From: Mortierella alpina
Taxonomy: Eukaryota > Mortierellomycota > Mortierellomycetes > Mortierellales > Mortierellaceae
Direction: 5' to 3'
DNA length: 64,000 bases
Assembly: GCA_029449245.1 (NCBI GenBank)
Contig: JANATF010000002.1
Coordinates: 124,001 to 188,000 of the forward strand
Below are positions 55,860-64,000 of this stretch, piece by piece. A program made the position numbers and the translations under genes. The notes under the pieces are model-generated. The model saw only the letters and a list, made by a program, of their open reading frames with translations, ran no database searches and had not been told where the DNA came from. Numbering within the stretch: position 1 is the stretch's first letter; every line of letters begins with the position of its first letter.

Positions 55860-57560
55860 TAAAAAAATCGATGTATCTCTCTATGTAGTCCGCTCTAGAT
55901 AACGAGAAAGTCTTGAACAAAAGAAGGGTCTGTGCAGGAATGGGGTGTGTGACTCAGAGAAGGGGTTTGCTTTTGAATGGTGTTTTCCTTTGCACGGTCA
56001 TGGTCAAGGTCATTCATTCCGCTGCTTGCATTCAAGCGCGACATGTCGATATAGCGATATAGCGATTAGGAAAACAAACGCGCTCAAAGTTGACCACTTC
56101 AGGAATTGGGCCTCGATTTCTAGAATTTTAAGTACTTAAGCAGGATTGAGCGCATTTTCTGTGGACTGTTGCAAAAATGCGCTCAGAGTTGTCTTTTCTC
56201 CAAAGTCTGGCCCACGCCGCCGACTATGGAGTGCAGTGAAAAAACTGTGTACTAGCAAATTACACACCCAAATACACACCCAAAAACTAAGCTGAAAAGA
56301 CACACCCAACACACACCCAACGCACACCCACAAAAATTTCCAGGCACATCGAGGAGCCAAGTGAAGAACACACCTATACACACCCAGTACACACCCAGTA
56401 CACACCCAAAGTACCATGGTATACCATAGTTTTGATTTGAAAACGATGTCGATGGAGCTGGACGCTACTGATATGGACTTTGGATATGCGCGCATAAACT
56501 CAGGCAGTCGTCTTAACGTCGGCACTGAATGCTGCGAAGACGCGCATGCGATCAGTTGAATCAAATCTTTCGAATGAGTCTCCAAGTTCCCGGTGCCAGT
56601 GCGGCTCTGGATGCTACGGCCTTTCCCACGTACTTTTCGACGTAGGACTTGACTGAAAATCTCCCTAGGTTTTAGGACTCGAATTGATGACTGGAGGTGC
56701 TAATCGAGTTCGCCTTTGGCACTACCACGTTGCGGCAGCGAGGACGCTGTACCGCTGAGGACCAATGACCTGGATCTTCCGCATCTCATTACTACCCTTG
56801 CACTCCTTCACACTGTCATGGACACCCATGACCCTAGTCCCTCACATTTTCATGGAGGCCGTTAAACCTCGTCGATGTTAGGCATCGACCCCTCTTCGAG
56901 GAATATAGCAAGCTCGCTAGTGGATGTGTATGGGTGTGTACGCAGTTTTTTGTATTATGGAGGAGTTGGGTGTTTATTTCTGGGTGTGTAGGTCTGAATT
57001 TGTCTGGATGTGTACACAGTTTTTTGTCTGCTGGAAGGTCTGGGTGCTTAATTTTGGGTGTGTAATTCTGGGTGTGTGCTGGGTGTGTCTGGGTGTGTAC
57101 GCAGTTTTTTGTATGGACCCCCGACTATGGACTAGTCAACTAGGCAGGATTGAACGCAGTTTGTCGCCATTTCTGCACAACTGCGCTCAGAGTTGGCCTC
57201 TCCCTGGATTGGATCTCACCTCGGCCTCCGCTGCAGTGCCATTAGAAAACGAACCAGGCGCATCCTTCTGCATCATGAGCTGCACCATGGCCGACCATGC
57301 CTTTAGCATACGTCACGCTCGCCCCTGATCCATCTGTGACGTTGTTGTTGTATCACGCCCATCACCGTCTCAGGAGTCCATGGACTGAGCCCATCCCTGG
57401 AACAAGATAACACGCTCGCTGTCTCTCGGTCTCGAGCTCGGTCTCGATCCTGTCAGGTCCATGGTGCCCTCACTGCACAGCAGCAGATTATTGGGACAGG
57501 AGAAGGCGCAGGGCATCCACAGGCACAGGAACCATGACCATGCATTACCATGCAGGAGTG
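55860..57560. repeat. Dispersed repeat, copy 2, split by a MITE
   Basis: Matches 19440-20450 on both sides of an inserted element. The hairpin modules with GAGCGCA...TGCGCTCA recur at about 56145-56185 and 57150-57190. The right end joins the DIRS-like gag fragment near 57555. Confidence 0.7.
56220..57131. mobile_element. MITE, about 890 bp, with 9-11 bp target-site duplication
   Basis: CCGACTATGGA occurs at 56220-56230 and 57121-57131, and the uninterrupted copy near 19803 has CCGACTATG once. The ends are inverted: AAAAAACTG[CT]GTAC on the left, its complement on the right, followed by arrays of ACACACCCA or its complement. There is no coding frame beyond low-complexity readings. Structure resembles the MITE at 31395-32159. 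Confidence 0.8.
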
Positions 57561-58111
57561 GGTTTGAGGCCTTTTGCCACGACGAAATTGTCTTTACGCA
57601 TCTTTGTGATCTGGCGTGCAGTGATGGCCAACTGCGAGCGGATGACCTGAACAAAATCAAGGATCGAGGCGCGTAGGGCCGGATCGGATACGTTGGCGAA
57701 GACGTCTGCAGCGAACTCATCCACCGGTCGCGTGGTGAAGGCCAGTCGTTCCTGAATCTTGGCGAGAGATTGGTCGAAAGAGTGGTGAGACTTGGATTTG
57801 TCTGGCCAAGGGAGGTCGAGATTCGGTGCGTGATACTGCTGCTCCTGATTTTTGGGGAAGACGACGTCGTCCATGAAGACAGGATCATCGTTCTCTGCCT
57901 CTGGGGTAGAGAAAAAGTTCTTGCCGGTCATTGAAGGCACGGCTTCGATAAGTTCTTCAGGTAGAACCAAGAGTCGAGCACGGGGAGCTTCGACTTTGAG
58001 AGGGTGAGGTTGGGACTGTTGAAGAGATGAGACAGTTGCCTGGAGAGCGGCCAACTGCTCGCGAAGGGATTGAAGAGTGGAATCATTGTCGGTAGTAGAG
58101 ATGTCGCTCAT
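57545..58111 (-). pseudogene. DIRS-like retrotransposon gag, N-terminal fragment
   Basis: 188 residues. An N-terminal coiled coil (STLQSLREQLAALQATVSSL) is followed by a conserved-looking helical part: FDQSLAKIQERLAFTTRPVD, DPALRASILDFVQVIRSQLA and ITKMRKDNFVV. This wording resembles the first frame of DIRS/Ngaro-type elements of early-diverging fungi, which use a tyrosine recombinase. The frame ends abruptly where the dispersed repeat starts, so it is truncated, and no reverse transcriptase or recombinase is present. The assignment rests on resemblance I could not check. Confidence 0.5.
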
Positions 58112-58224
58112 TGGAAAGAAAATCGTGCTATGGATGAGTTCCGATGAGCGACGAAAATGAAGATAATCTTTTCTGGCAGAGGGATCGTCGTCGGTTATTC
58201 AATAAATGGTCACACATACGTCAT

Positions 58225-58810
58225 GGCACCGTAGACAACGACAAAAGCTCCACTCGATAGACACTCAGAAGTTGGCCATGGCTGAATTGAACGTACTTTG
58301 CCACGGGGTGATGTCGAGTTCGGGGTTGGGGTTGAGCACTTGAAGTTCTGGCGATATGTCGCATTGTTTGTCACCAAACACACATTAATACATCTTGAGT
58401 CCATCTCTGTCCTTTGTATGTAGCCACAGGCTGCTTTCTAGTCCTGATGCGCGCCACATTGACATGTCGTGATGCCGTTCGTGATAAGGACCTGACAGGT
58501 GTATGATCATGCCGTCCGGTGATACCATAACCTGGTACTTCATGGCATGTAGACGATGGTCTCCATTGTCGTCCAACTGTTGGTCATCGACAGGTTGAGC
58601 GATGGGACGAACAGGGCCGTCCATGAAGGCTACCACTTTTCGGAGAGAAGGTCCTCGCTGTTGGATGGCCGCGGCAACTTCATCCAATTTCCGTGTTGTT
58701 AGTTTCGCGCGGTCCCATTCTAAGAGAAGTGGCGACCATCGGCGGAACATCCATTTGACGGTGGTGGATGTCATACGCATACTCTCTGATCGGCCAAACC
58801 TACTCATCAG
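58225..58810 (-). pseudogene. PIF/Harbinger-type transposase remnant (DDE_Tnp_4)
   Basis: VAFMDGPVRPIAQP, HAMKYQVMVSPDGMIIHLSG and HHDMSMWRASGL are the central part of a Harbinger-like DDE endonuclease, with the first two acidic residues in place. After KMY a stop interrupts, but the same frame continues with VFGDKQCDISPEL and, past another stop, VSIEWSFCRC, the expected end of the domain. The N-terminal part and DNA-binding partner are not seen. It is inactive. Confidence 0.75.
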
Positions 58811-58829
58811 GTCGGCTAGGTGGCAAGGA

Positions 58830-59420
58830 GACGCTAGGCGATTGAGGACTGGGCAAATACCTTCTATTGAGAAAACCTTGGACTGGCCGTCTGCCTAAAG
58901 AGAGTCTGGAATGAGCTAGGCAGCAACAGTGTCCTGGATCTCATCAACACGGAGGCGGAACCGCCGTTCACTCGTGCTATCGTTGTACTAGTTGAGGTCG
59001 AAGCTGTAAACGGTATTAAGAAATGATGGGCGAACGCATGCAAGAGTTGATTTTGGCTGCTGCAGGAAACTTGACGATATTGTCGTAGTCATCGGGTTGT
59101 TCTCCTTCTTCATCGTGGTTGTCGTTCTTGTTGTTGTGAAGCTTCACGTTTTCGGTCCCCTGGTCCTCATTTGCGCAAGGGATGTGCTCATTTCATGGCA
59201 GAAAGTGACGAGAACAGGCCACATATGGCGTGCAATGCAATGTTGTCAGTTTGTGCGTTATAAAAAGCACGAAGATATCCCAACTCGATACTGCACTCTA
59301 CACCATAAGCTCGTGCTCACCCACTTCATCTCGCCTCTTTCTCTTCCCTGACAATAACACCTTCTTGTGATCCATCGTCACTGTCCTCGTCATCATCCCC
59401 GCTACATCCGTCGCCTGCTT
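58830..59420. other. Intergenic stretch
   Basis: No supported gene. The region from about 59200 is likely promoter and leader of the LRR gene. Confidence 0.4.
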
Positions 59421-59425
59421 TCTCA

Positions 59426-60103
59426 ATGACTAAGAGTTGCCGCACACATCCCCTCGATCTACATGAAATTCGCTCGAGAGTAGCCAGCAACCTTGGCCAC
59501 AAAGGCCTCGCGTCCTGTGCGCGTGTGAATCAGGATTGGAACGACTCATTTACACCGCCACTCTACAGCTCTGTCGTGATGTCAGAATATGGCCCCAGTA
59601 TGGAATCTATCGAAAGGAACATGCGCTTCATACAAAGCTTGACGATTCAGAGGTCTGCCTATGAAAACCCATCCTCGACATCACTGCTCATTATAGTTTC
59701 TAGCGTCATGGCAAGCAAGACTCTGGCTACTTTGAACTTGGCGGGCAACTCGATCGGCGACAACGGAGCTCAGGCCCTGGCTGAGGCACTTAAAACCAAC
59801 TCGACTCTGACCACGTTGAGCTTGGCGGGCAACTCGATCAGCGACAACGGAGGTCAGGCGCTGGGTGAGGCACTCAAGACCAACTCGACTCTGACCTATT
59901 TGGACTTGCAGGGCAACTCGATTGGAGACGACGGAGCTCGAGCGCTGGCTGAGGAGCTCAAGACCAACTCGACTGTGGCCACTTTGAACTTGAATGGCAA
60001 CTCGATTGGAGACGACGGAGCTCAAGCGCTGGCTGAGACAATCATGACCAACTCGACTGTGGCCACTTTGAACTTGCAGTACAACAACATCGTAAACGAC
60101 TGA
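59426..60103 (+). CDS. F-box-like/leucine-rich-repeat protein
   Basis: 225 residues in one exon. The N-terminus LDLHEIRSRVASNLGHKG followed by SCARVNQDWNDSF and LYSSVV looks like a fungal F-box (substrate adaptor of SCF ubiquitin ligases). From residue about 96 come five 28-residue repeats of the ribonuclease-inhibitor type, TLATLNLAGNSIGDNGAQAL, each 84 bp with over 80 percent visual identity. The last repeat ends at a TGA where the others have GGA or GGT (Gly); the frame stays open for 18 further codons (AKAIAEALRTN). So either a recent nonsense change shortened it, or this is a pseudogene. Repeat number is low for a folded LRR domain. Cellular target unknown. Confidence 0.7.
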   Translation: MTKSCRTHPLDLHEIRSRVASNLGHKGLASCARVNQDWNDSFTPPLYSSVVMSEYGPSMESIERNMRFIQSLTIQRSAYENPSSTSLLIIVSSVMASKTLATLNLAGNSIGDNGAQALAEALKTNSTLTTLSLAGNSISDNGGQALGEALKTNSTLTYLDLQGNSIGDDGARALAEELKTNSTVATLNLNGNSIGDDGAQALAETIMTNSTVATLNLQYNNIVND

Positions 60104-61540
60104 GCCAAGGCGATAGCCGAGGCACTCAGGACCAACAAGATAGTGAATATTATGGAATGATATAATGGCGACCTTAACAAGAGAACAAGAGGCATGCAGT
60201 ATCTACACACCTTTAATTTTGCAGTGGCCTCTCGACTAGAACTCGGGTGTACGTGCTGCATGCATCCATCGCAAAGGGCATCCATCGCAAAGGAACCCCA
60301 TGGCGGGCTGCTGAATGCGCCAACAGCCCATCCCCATGGATCATCCACGGCTGCATAGATGAACCGTGAGACAGAACCAGCCTCATGCTATCCGTAAGCC
60401 ACTGTATATACAAAATGACCATGGCACTGTGCACTGCTCGCTATCTTACCCATCTTGCCTTTCGCCACCTTGACCTTGACGAAACGCCAAGGCACGGTCC
60501 TCATGATGATTATTACGATCCACCCACCCTCTTAGACACAGTGTAAAAGGGGCACTACTCCTCGAACAAAGCTGCTTGAACATGCTGCAGGACTATTCAG
60601 TAGGTGGTGTCTGCTTGGCCCCTCCATTTTCAAATGCCCACACCCTTGTCGCAACAAACTCTGTATAAGATGTAAGGTCTTGACCCTCCGTCTTCCCATC
60701 ACTGCGTTTTAACATTCAGAAAACGAGCCCGGTGACCAGCGAGACTGGAACTGATCAGACGTTGGCCGATCGGCATGGCGCCCAAAAGGAACTCGCCAAG
60801 AGCCCGTTCCCTTCGGCGTCTGCGAGCACAGCTGCACGTCTTGACAAGGAAGCAGGCACTTGATGGATATGGGATGAAAGGCGATCTGCTCATGAACTTC
60901 CACACCTACATTTGGCTTCTTTGCATCACTCAGAGCTCTCGCTCCAGATCTGGCAGCAGCAGCATTAACAGCAGCGACGAGTCCATCCGGGACTCTACCG
61001 GGAAGATAGGGCCTTACAGCTCTAAGACACCGCAGCTAAATAGCGGTGATAGGCTCCAGACCCCCCTCCAAGGAGCGCCACTGCCGCTCGATCTCCCCGC
61101 AGGCCGGCTTTGTCTGCCTCACCGTACGCTCGATGAGAGAAGGTGGCCGCTCCTTCTTGGATCCAGGCCTACACTACTCCTCAGAGACCTGGCCCACTGG
61201 AAGAGTGGTGACCTGCACCTTGTCCTGTTGTCTGCTTGGATCAGTTTTCTTTCGAGGCTCAAGAGTCGACAGGACTTTGGCGTCGCCCTACAGAATGCCA
61301 ACTCCGACTGTGAAAGCAGATTCACGAGCGAGTCTGCGTACGACAGACCAATGCATGCGGACTTTTCCGGCGAGCCAGATACATTGCAGCTGCTCGAGCG
61401 GATCAAGGGCGTCGCCTCAATCTCTGACTCTCACGATCATTCACCTCCGCGGCCTCGGCCTGGCAACTCTGCCACATCTGTTAGCGTCGCCTTCAACTGG
61501 CCAACGAGATCTGTCTCCATCACCTCTTCCCGCAATAGGT
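60104..61540. other. Stretch without a supported gene
   Basis: Open frames between 60775 and 61620 show no family signal and no consistent frame. The last part may be a decayed upstream section of the NRPS remnant. Confidence 0.35.
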
Positions 61541-61544
61541 CGCA

Positions 61545-62825
61545 CGCACATCCGAGCAATCGCACGCACATCCGAGGCCATAGCTGTTGTGCACAACAGC
61601 GGCAGTTTAACCTACGCCTTTAACCTGCGCCGAACTCAACACGCGGGCGGATCGTTTGGCTTCCAAGCTCATCAGACTCTGTGTTCGGCCTTGCATGCTT
61701 GTGGCCATCTCGGTCGTGCGCTCATTCGTAATGGTCATCTACATCCTGGCCATTCTCATAGCCGGTGTCGCTTGCGTCCCAATCGACCCATTCTACCCAA
61801 GCAGCCGTCTAAGGGATACTCCTTGAAGACTACTCACCAACCATTCTGTTGGCTGACAAGATTGGTCGAGAGCCAATAGGAGAGAGAGAGGCGGCTCTGT
61901 CCACCGTTGCCGTCGTTGATTCCAACACCCTATTGAATGAGGAGGACATGTAAGCTCCTCATCCTGTCAGGCTGATCTCCAGGCATCTTGCTTATGGCAT
62001 GTTCACATCTGGATCGACAGGAAAGCCCAAGGGAGTGTTGGTTCAACATCAAGGTGCCGTCAACTTGATCTACAGTGAGATGAAGCTGTTTCAGATCAAT
62101 GCCCAAAGCATATTGCTTCAGTTCACTTCTTTGAGCTTTGAAAATAGTGTCTCTGAGATCTTTTCAGCTCTGCTACGTGGTGCAAGCCTCTACTTGCAGC
62201 AGGATGATGTTTGACTAGACCAGAACAGACTCTGAGAGTTTATCAACTACCATGCGATCACCTATATCAGTTTGACCCAGAGATGCTCCAAGGATGCGAG
62301 GAAACGCCAGTCCTTGAGTCGCTGAAGGTGGCCATCGTGATGGGAGAGGCCATCTCCAGCGCTTCCACGGTCTGTCAGGACTATTGCTCCCAACAGCATG
62401 ATTGTTAACACCGACGGACCTACAGAAACGCCCTGCAATGGATTTACATACCACGCTGGGGATATTCAACCGACTGGTCGACCTGTGGATAACAAAAGCG
62501 TTTATGTTTGGATATCTATGGCAATCCTATGACTCCTGGAGCTGTTGGTGAGCTGTACATTAGTGGAGTTGGTGTCGCGAGAGGATACTTTGAACAGGCT
62601 TGACTTTACGGCTGAGAGATTCATCCCAGATTCATCTGCTGCGAGAGCTAACGCTCGTATGTACGAGACAGGTGACTTGGTCAACTACCTCCAAGACGGC
62701 AACATTGTCTACATTGGCCGTAACAACGACCAGGTCAGGATTCATGGATTCCGCATCGAACTCTGGGAGATTGAAGCCCGCCTGCGCAAACGTCCATCGT
62801 GTCGGGGGCTGTGGTTTCAGCCACG
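61545..62825 (+). pseudogene. NRPS adenylation-domain remnant
   Basis: Adenylation-domain core motifs appear in order but in different frames: EAIAVVHNSGSLTYAFN (A1/A2 region, about 61590), AGVACVPIDPFYPSSRLRD (A2 end, about 61755), MFTSGSTGKPKGVLVQHQ (core A3, 61999), [18 protein letters not shown] (A5 region, about 62550), then [20 protein letters not shown] and [18 protein letters not shown] (A7/A8, to about 62790). Stops and frame changes separate them, so no enzyme is made. In a working domain A3 binds ATP and A7/A8 closes over the substrate. No thiolation domain follows. NRPS genes in Mortierella are known and are thought to come from bacteria; that this remnant shares that origin is inference. 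Confidence 0.8.
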
Positions 62826-63115
62826 GGGAACTGGTTAAAAAGCGATTCATCGCGTATGAGATCACGAGGTGCGAAAGCGAGGAGGAAGAACAGGCGCACA
62901 CGGACAATCGTAGGCTCCGAAAACACGGCAATGCTGGCAGCTGGATTCATAGACAGGTTGCTCCCACATGTTTTCGGAGTTTGACCATGTGATATTGGAT
63001 TAACAAAAAAGCAGTATGATTAATAATACACCGTACCGTACCTCGTACCTCGCAAAGAACTCGCCTCTTTGCTCAATACTTATTTATTAGTTGGGTATTA
63101 GGGATCTTTGACATT
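62826..63115. other. Spacer between the NRPS remnant and the CotH gene
   Basis: No gene seen. A tail of decayed sequence, then the 3' flank of the CotH gene. Confidence 0.4.
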
Positions 63116-64000
63116 TCACTTCTCAACCTGTCCGGGCACGCTCTGAACGCGATTCGTGATCCAGGGCTTAAGACCATTCTTGACGTTCTTGACGGGACGT
63201 GTGAGAGAGTTGTGGAAATCGGACATCGTCCAGGCGTGCCTCCTTCCGGGAACGTCGGAGCGGTCAATCGAAAAGTCCCAGGCAACGTCCGGTTCAATCT
63301 GTTTCGCGTAGGCATCGATGCGCGCATCCAAGACCTCGTTGTTGAAGACTCCTTCCGTAATGGTGAGCAGGATGTCTTCAAACCGCTTGTTGATGTCCTT
63401 ATTTTTGTAGATGAGCTTGGTCACTAATGGGTGGTCCGTAAACCTGCCATTCACCCGACCTTGATTATACAATTTGTACGTTGTCTCGACTCCAGGGCGA
63501 TTGCCAGTGCTGAATGTATGGTCAAAATCGGTGGGAATGAACTGCCAGATCTTGCGCTGCGGGTTGAAATACATAAAGTAGTTGTGACCTCTCCACCAGG
63601 CGGCATCCCACGCGCCGGCCAAGTATTCAACTGCCATCGATCGCAAGTAGCCATCGAGATCTAGGCGCTTTTTCCAGTAAGCGATACCCCCAGCTTGGTT
63701 GGGGTCCCACTCATGAAGATCCTTCATGAGTGCGATAAAGTTCTTCATGGGCTCCTCCTTTGGGTTGCTGCCACGGATCTTTTGCTGATAAATCTTGCCA
63801 TAGTCAGCAGTGTGCGGGCCATTGTAGACCATGGAAGCCTCATAACCCGAGCCCATTTGATAGAGCTCGCCCAGTTCCTTCTTGCTCTTGATGGCGCCCC
63901 GATGAATGGTGTTCATAAGGAAAGGTTCCTCAATGTCTTCAACCATCAAGTATAATCCATGGGGCTTGCCGTTGACAAAGACGCGCACGTAGTTGCCTTG
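63116..64000 (-). CDS. CotH-family protein, C-terminal part
   Basis: About 295 residues; the frame is open to the right edge, so the N-terminus lies outside. It reads VRVFVNGKPHGLYLMVEDIE, then IKSKKELGELYQMGSGYE, LDGYLRSMAVEYLAGAWDAA, WWRGHNYFMYFNP and IWQFIPTDFDHTF, the typical order of the CotH kinase fold, where the GLY..VE region and the D.DH motif belong to the nucleotide and metal site. CotH proteins are atypical secretory protein kinases; in Mucorales some are cell-surface proteins. Whether this member is at the surface cannot be told because its signal sequence and any anchor are not visible, and the C-terminus here (QSVPGQVEK) has no hydrophobic tail. Confidence 0.85.
   Translation of the reverse strand, partial: QGNYVRVFVNGKPHGLYLMVEDIEEPFLMNTIHRGAIKSKKELGELYQMGSGYEASMVYNGPHTADYGKIYQQKIRGSNPKEEPMKNFIALMKDLHEWDPNQAGGIAYWKKRLDLDGYLRSMAVEYLAGAWDAAWWRGHNYFMYFNPQRKIWQFIPTDFDHTFSTGNRPGVETTYKLYNQGRVNGRFTDHPLVTKLIYKNKDINKRFEDILLTITEGVFNNEVLDARIDAYAKQIEPDVAWDFSIDRSDVPGRRHAWTMSDFHNSLTRPVKNVKNGLKPWITNRVQSVPGQVEK

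Noticed and set aside
56250-57110. Telomere-like or satellite repeat (ACACACCC)
   Set aside because: The repeats are irregular, lie in inverted arrangement at the ends of an element with a target duplication, and do not match the TTAGGG-type fungal telomere unit.
60775-61623. 282-codon plus-strand frame as a gene
   Set aside because: No family signal, low-complexity Arg/Ser/Pro content, and its end overlaps the NRPS remnant in another frame.
1-64000. CRISPR array
   Set aside because: No regularly spaced direct repeats with unique spacers; the tandem repeats found are the LRR codons, trefoil exons and an 18-bp triplet.
1-64000. tRNA or rRNA genes
   Set aside because: I saw no cloverleaf-compatible segment with A and B box sequences and no conserved rRNA stretch. 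A covariance-model scan was not possible here.

Overview
This is eukaryotic, fungal DNA. Genes have short GT-AG introns (about 50 to 150 bp), and they include a NACHT/STAND protein, a CotH-family protein, a serine beta-lactamase-fold hydrolase, a type B carboxylesterase and a remnant of a nonribosomal peptide synthetase. Many transposon remnants typical of early-diverging fungi are also present. The mix (CotH, Fanzor-type TnpB-like proteins, a DIRS-like gag, an NRPS remnant, NACHT proteins with an alpha-solenoid N-terminus) fits Mucoromycota, most likely Mortierellaceae. That placement is inference and was not checked against a database.

Layout. 1-8.9 kb, minus strand: one very large gene that runs off the left edge. 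Its first exon encodes an alpha-solenoid-like region and a NACHT NTPase; at least 14 further exons encode six tandem ricin-type beta-trefoil units. 10.4-17.5 kb: an LTR-retrotransposon gag gene split by an almost complete LINE with a 17-bp target-site duplication. 17.5-22.2 kb: a possible small gene and dispersed or inverted repeats. 22.2-24.3 kb: a secreted beta-lactamase-family hydrolase (4 exons). 25.3-26.8 kb: a cysteine-rich gene bracketed by 194-bp inverted repeats. 27.3-33.6 kb, minus: a long, nearly intact Fanzor-like gene carrying a 765-bp MITE in an intron. 35.5-36.2 kb, minus: a secreted LPMO-like protein. 37.2-39.8 kb, minus: a C-type-lectin-like/carboxylesterase fusion. 40.5-41.2 kb: a Helitron-type helicase remnant. 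43.0-45.0 kb, minus: a His- and Cys-rich secreted protein. 47.5-48.3 kb: a type II membrane glycosyltransferase. 49.2-55.6 kb, plus: a second, decayed Fanzor-like gene with nested insertions. 55.9-58.8 kb: a dispersed repeat with a second MITE, a DIRS-like gag fragment and a Harbinger transposase remnant. 59.4-60.1 kb: an F-box-like/LRR protein. 61.5-62.8 kb: an NRPS adenylation-domain pseudogene. 63.1-64 kb, minus: a partial CotH gene running off the right edge.

The host genes look like a secretome and recognition set (lectin-like domains, hydrolases, LPMO-like, CotH, NLR-like). They lie between islands of mobile DNA in which the order of insertion can often be read from target-site duplications and uninterrupted paralogous copies. 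No tRNA, rRNA or CRISPR array was recognised.
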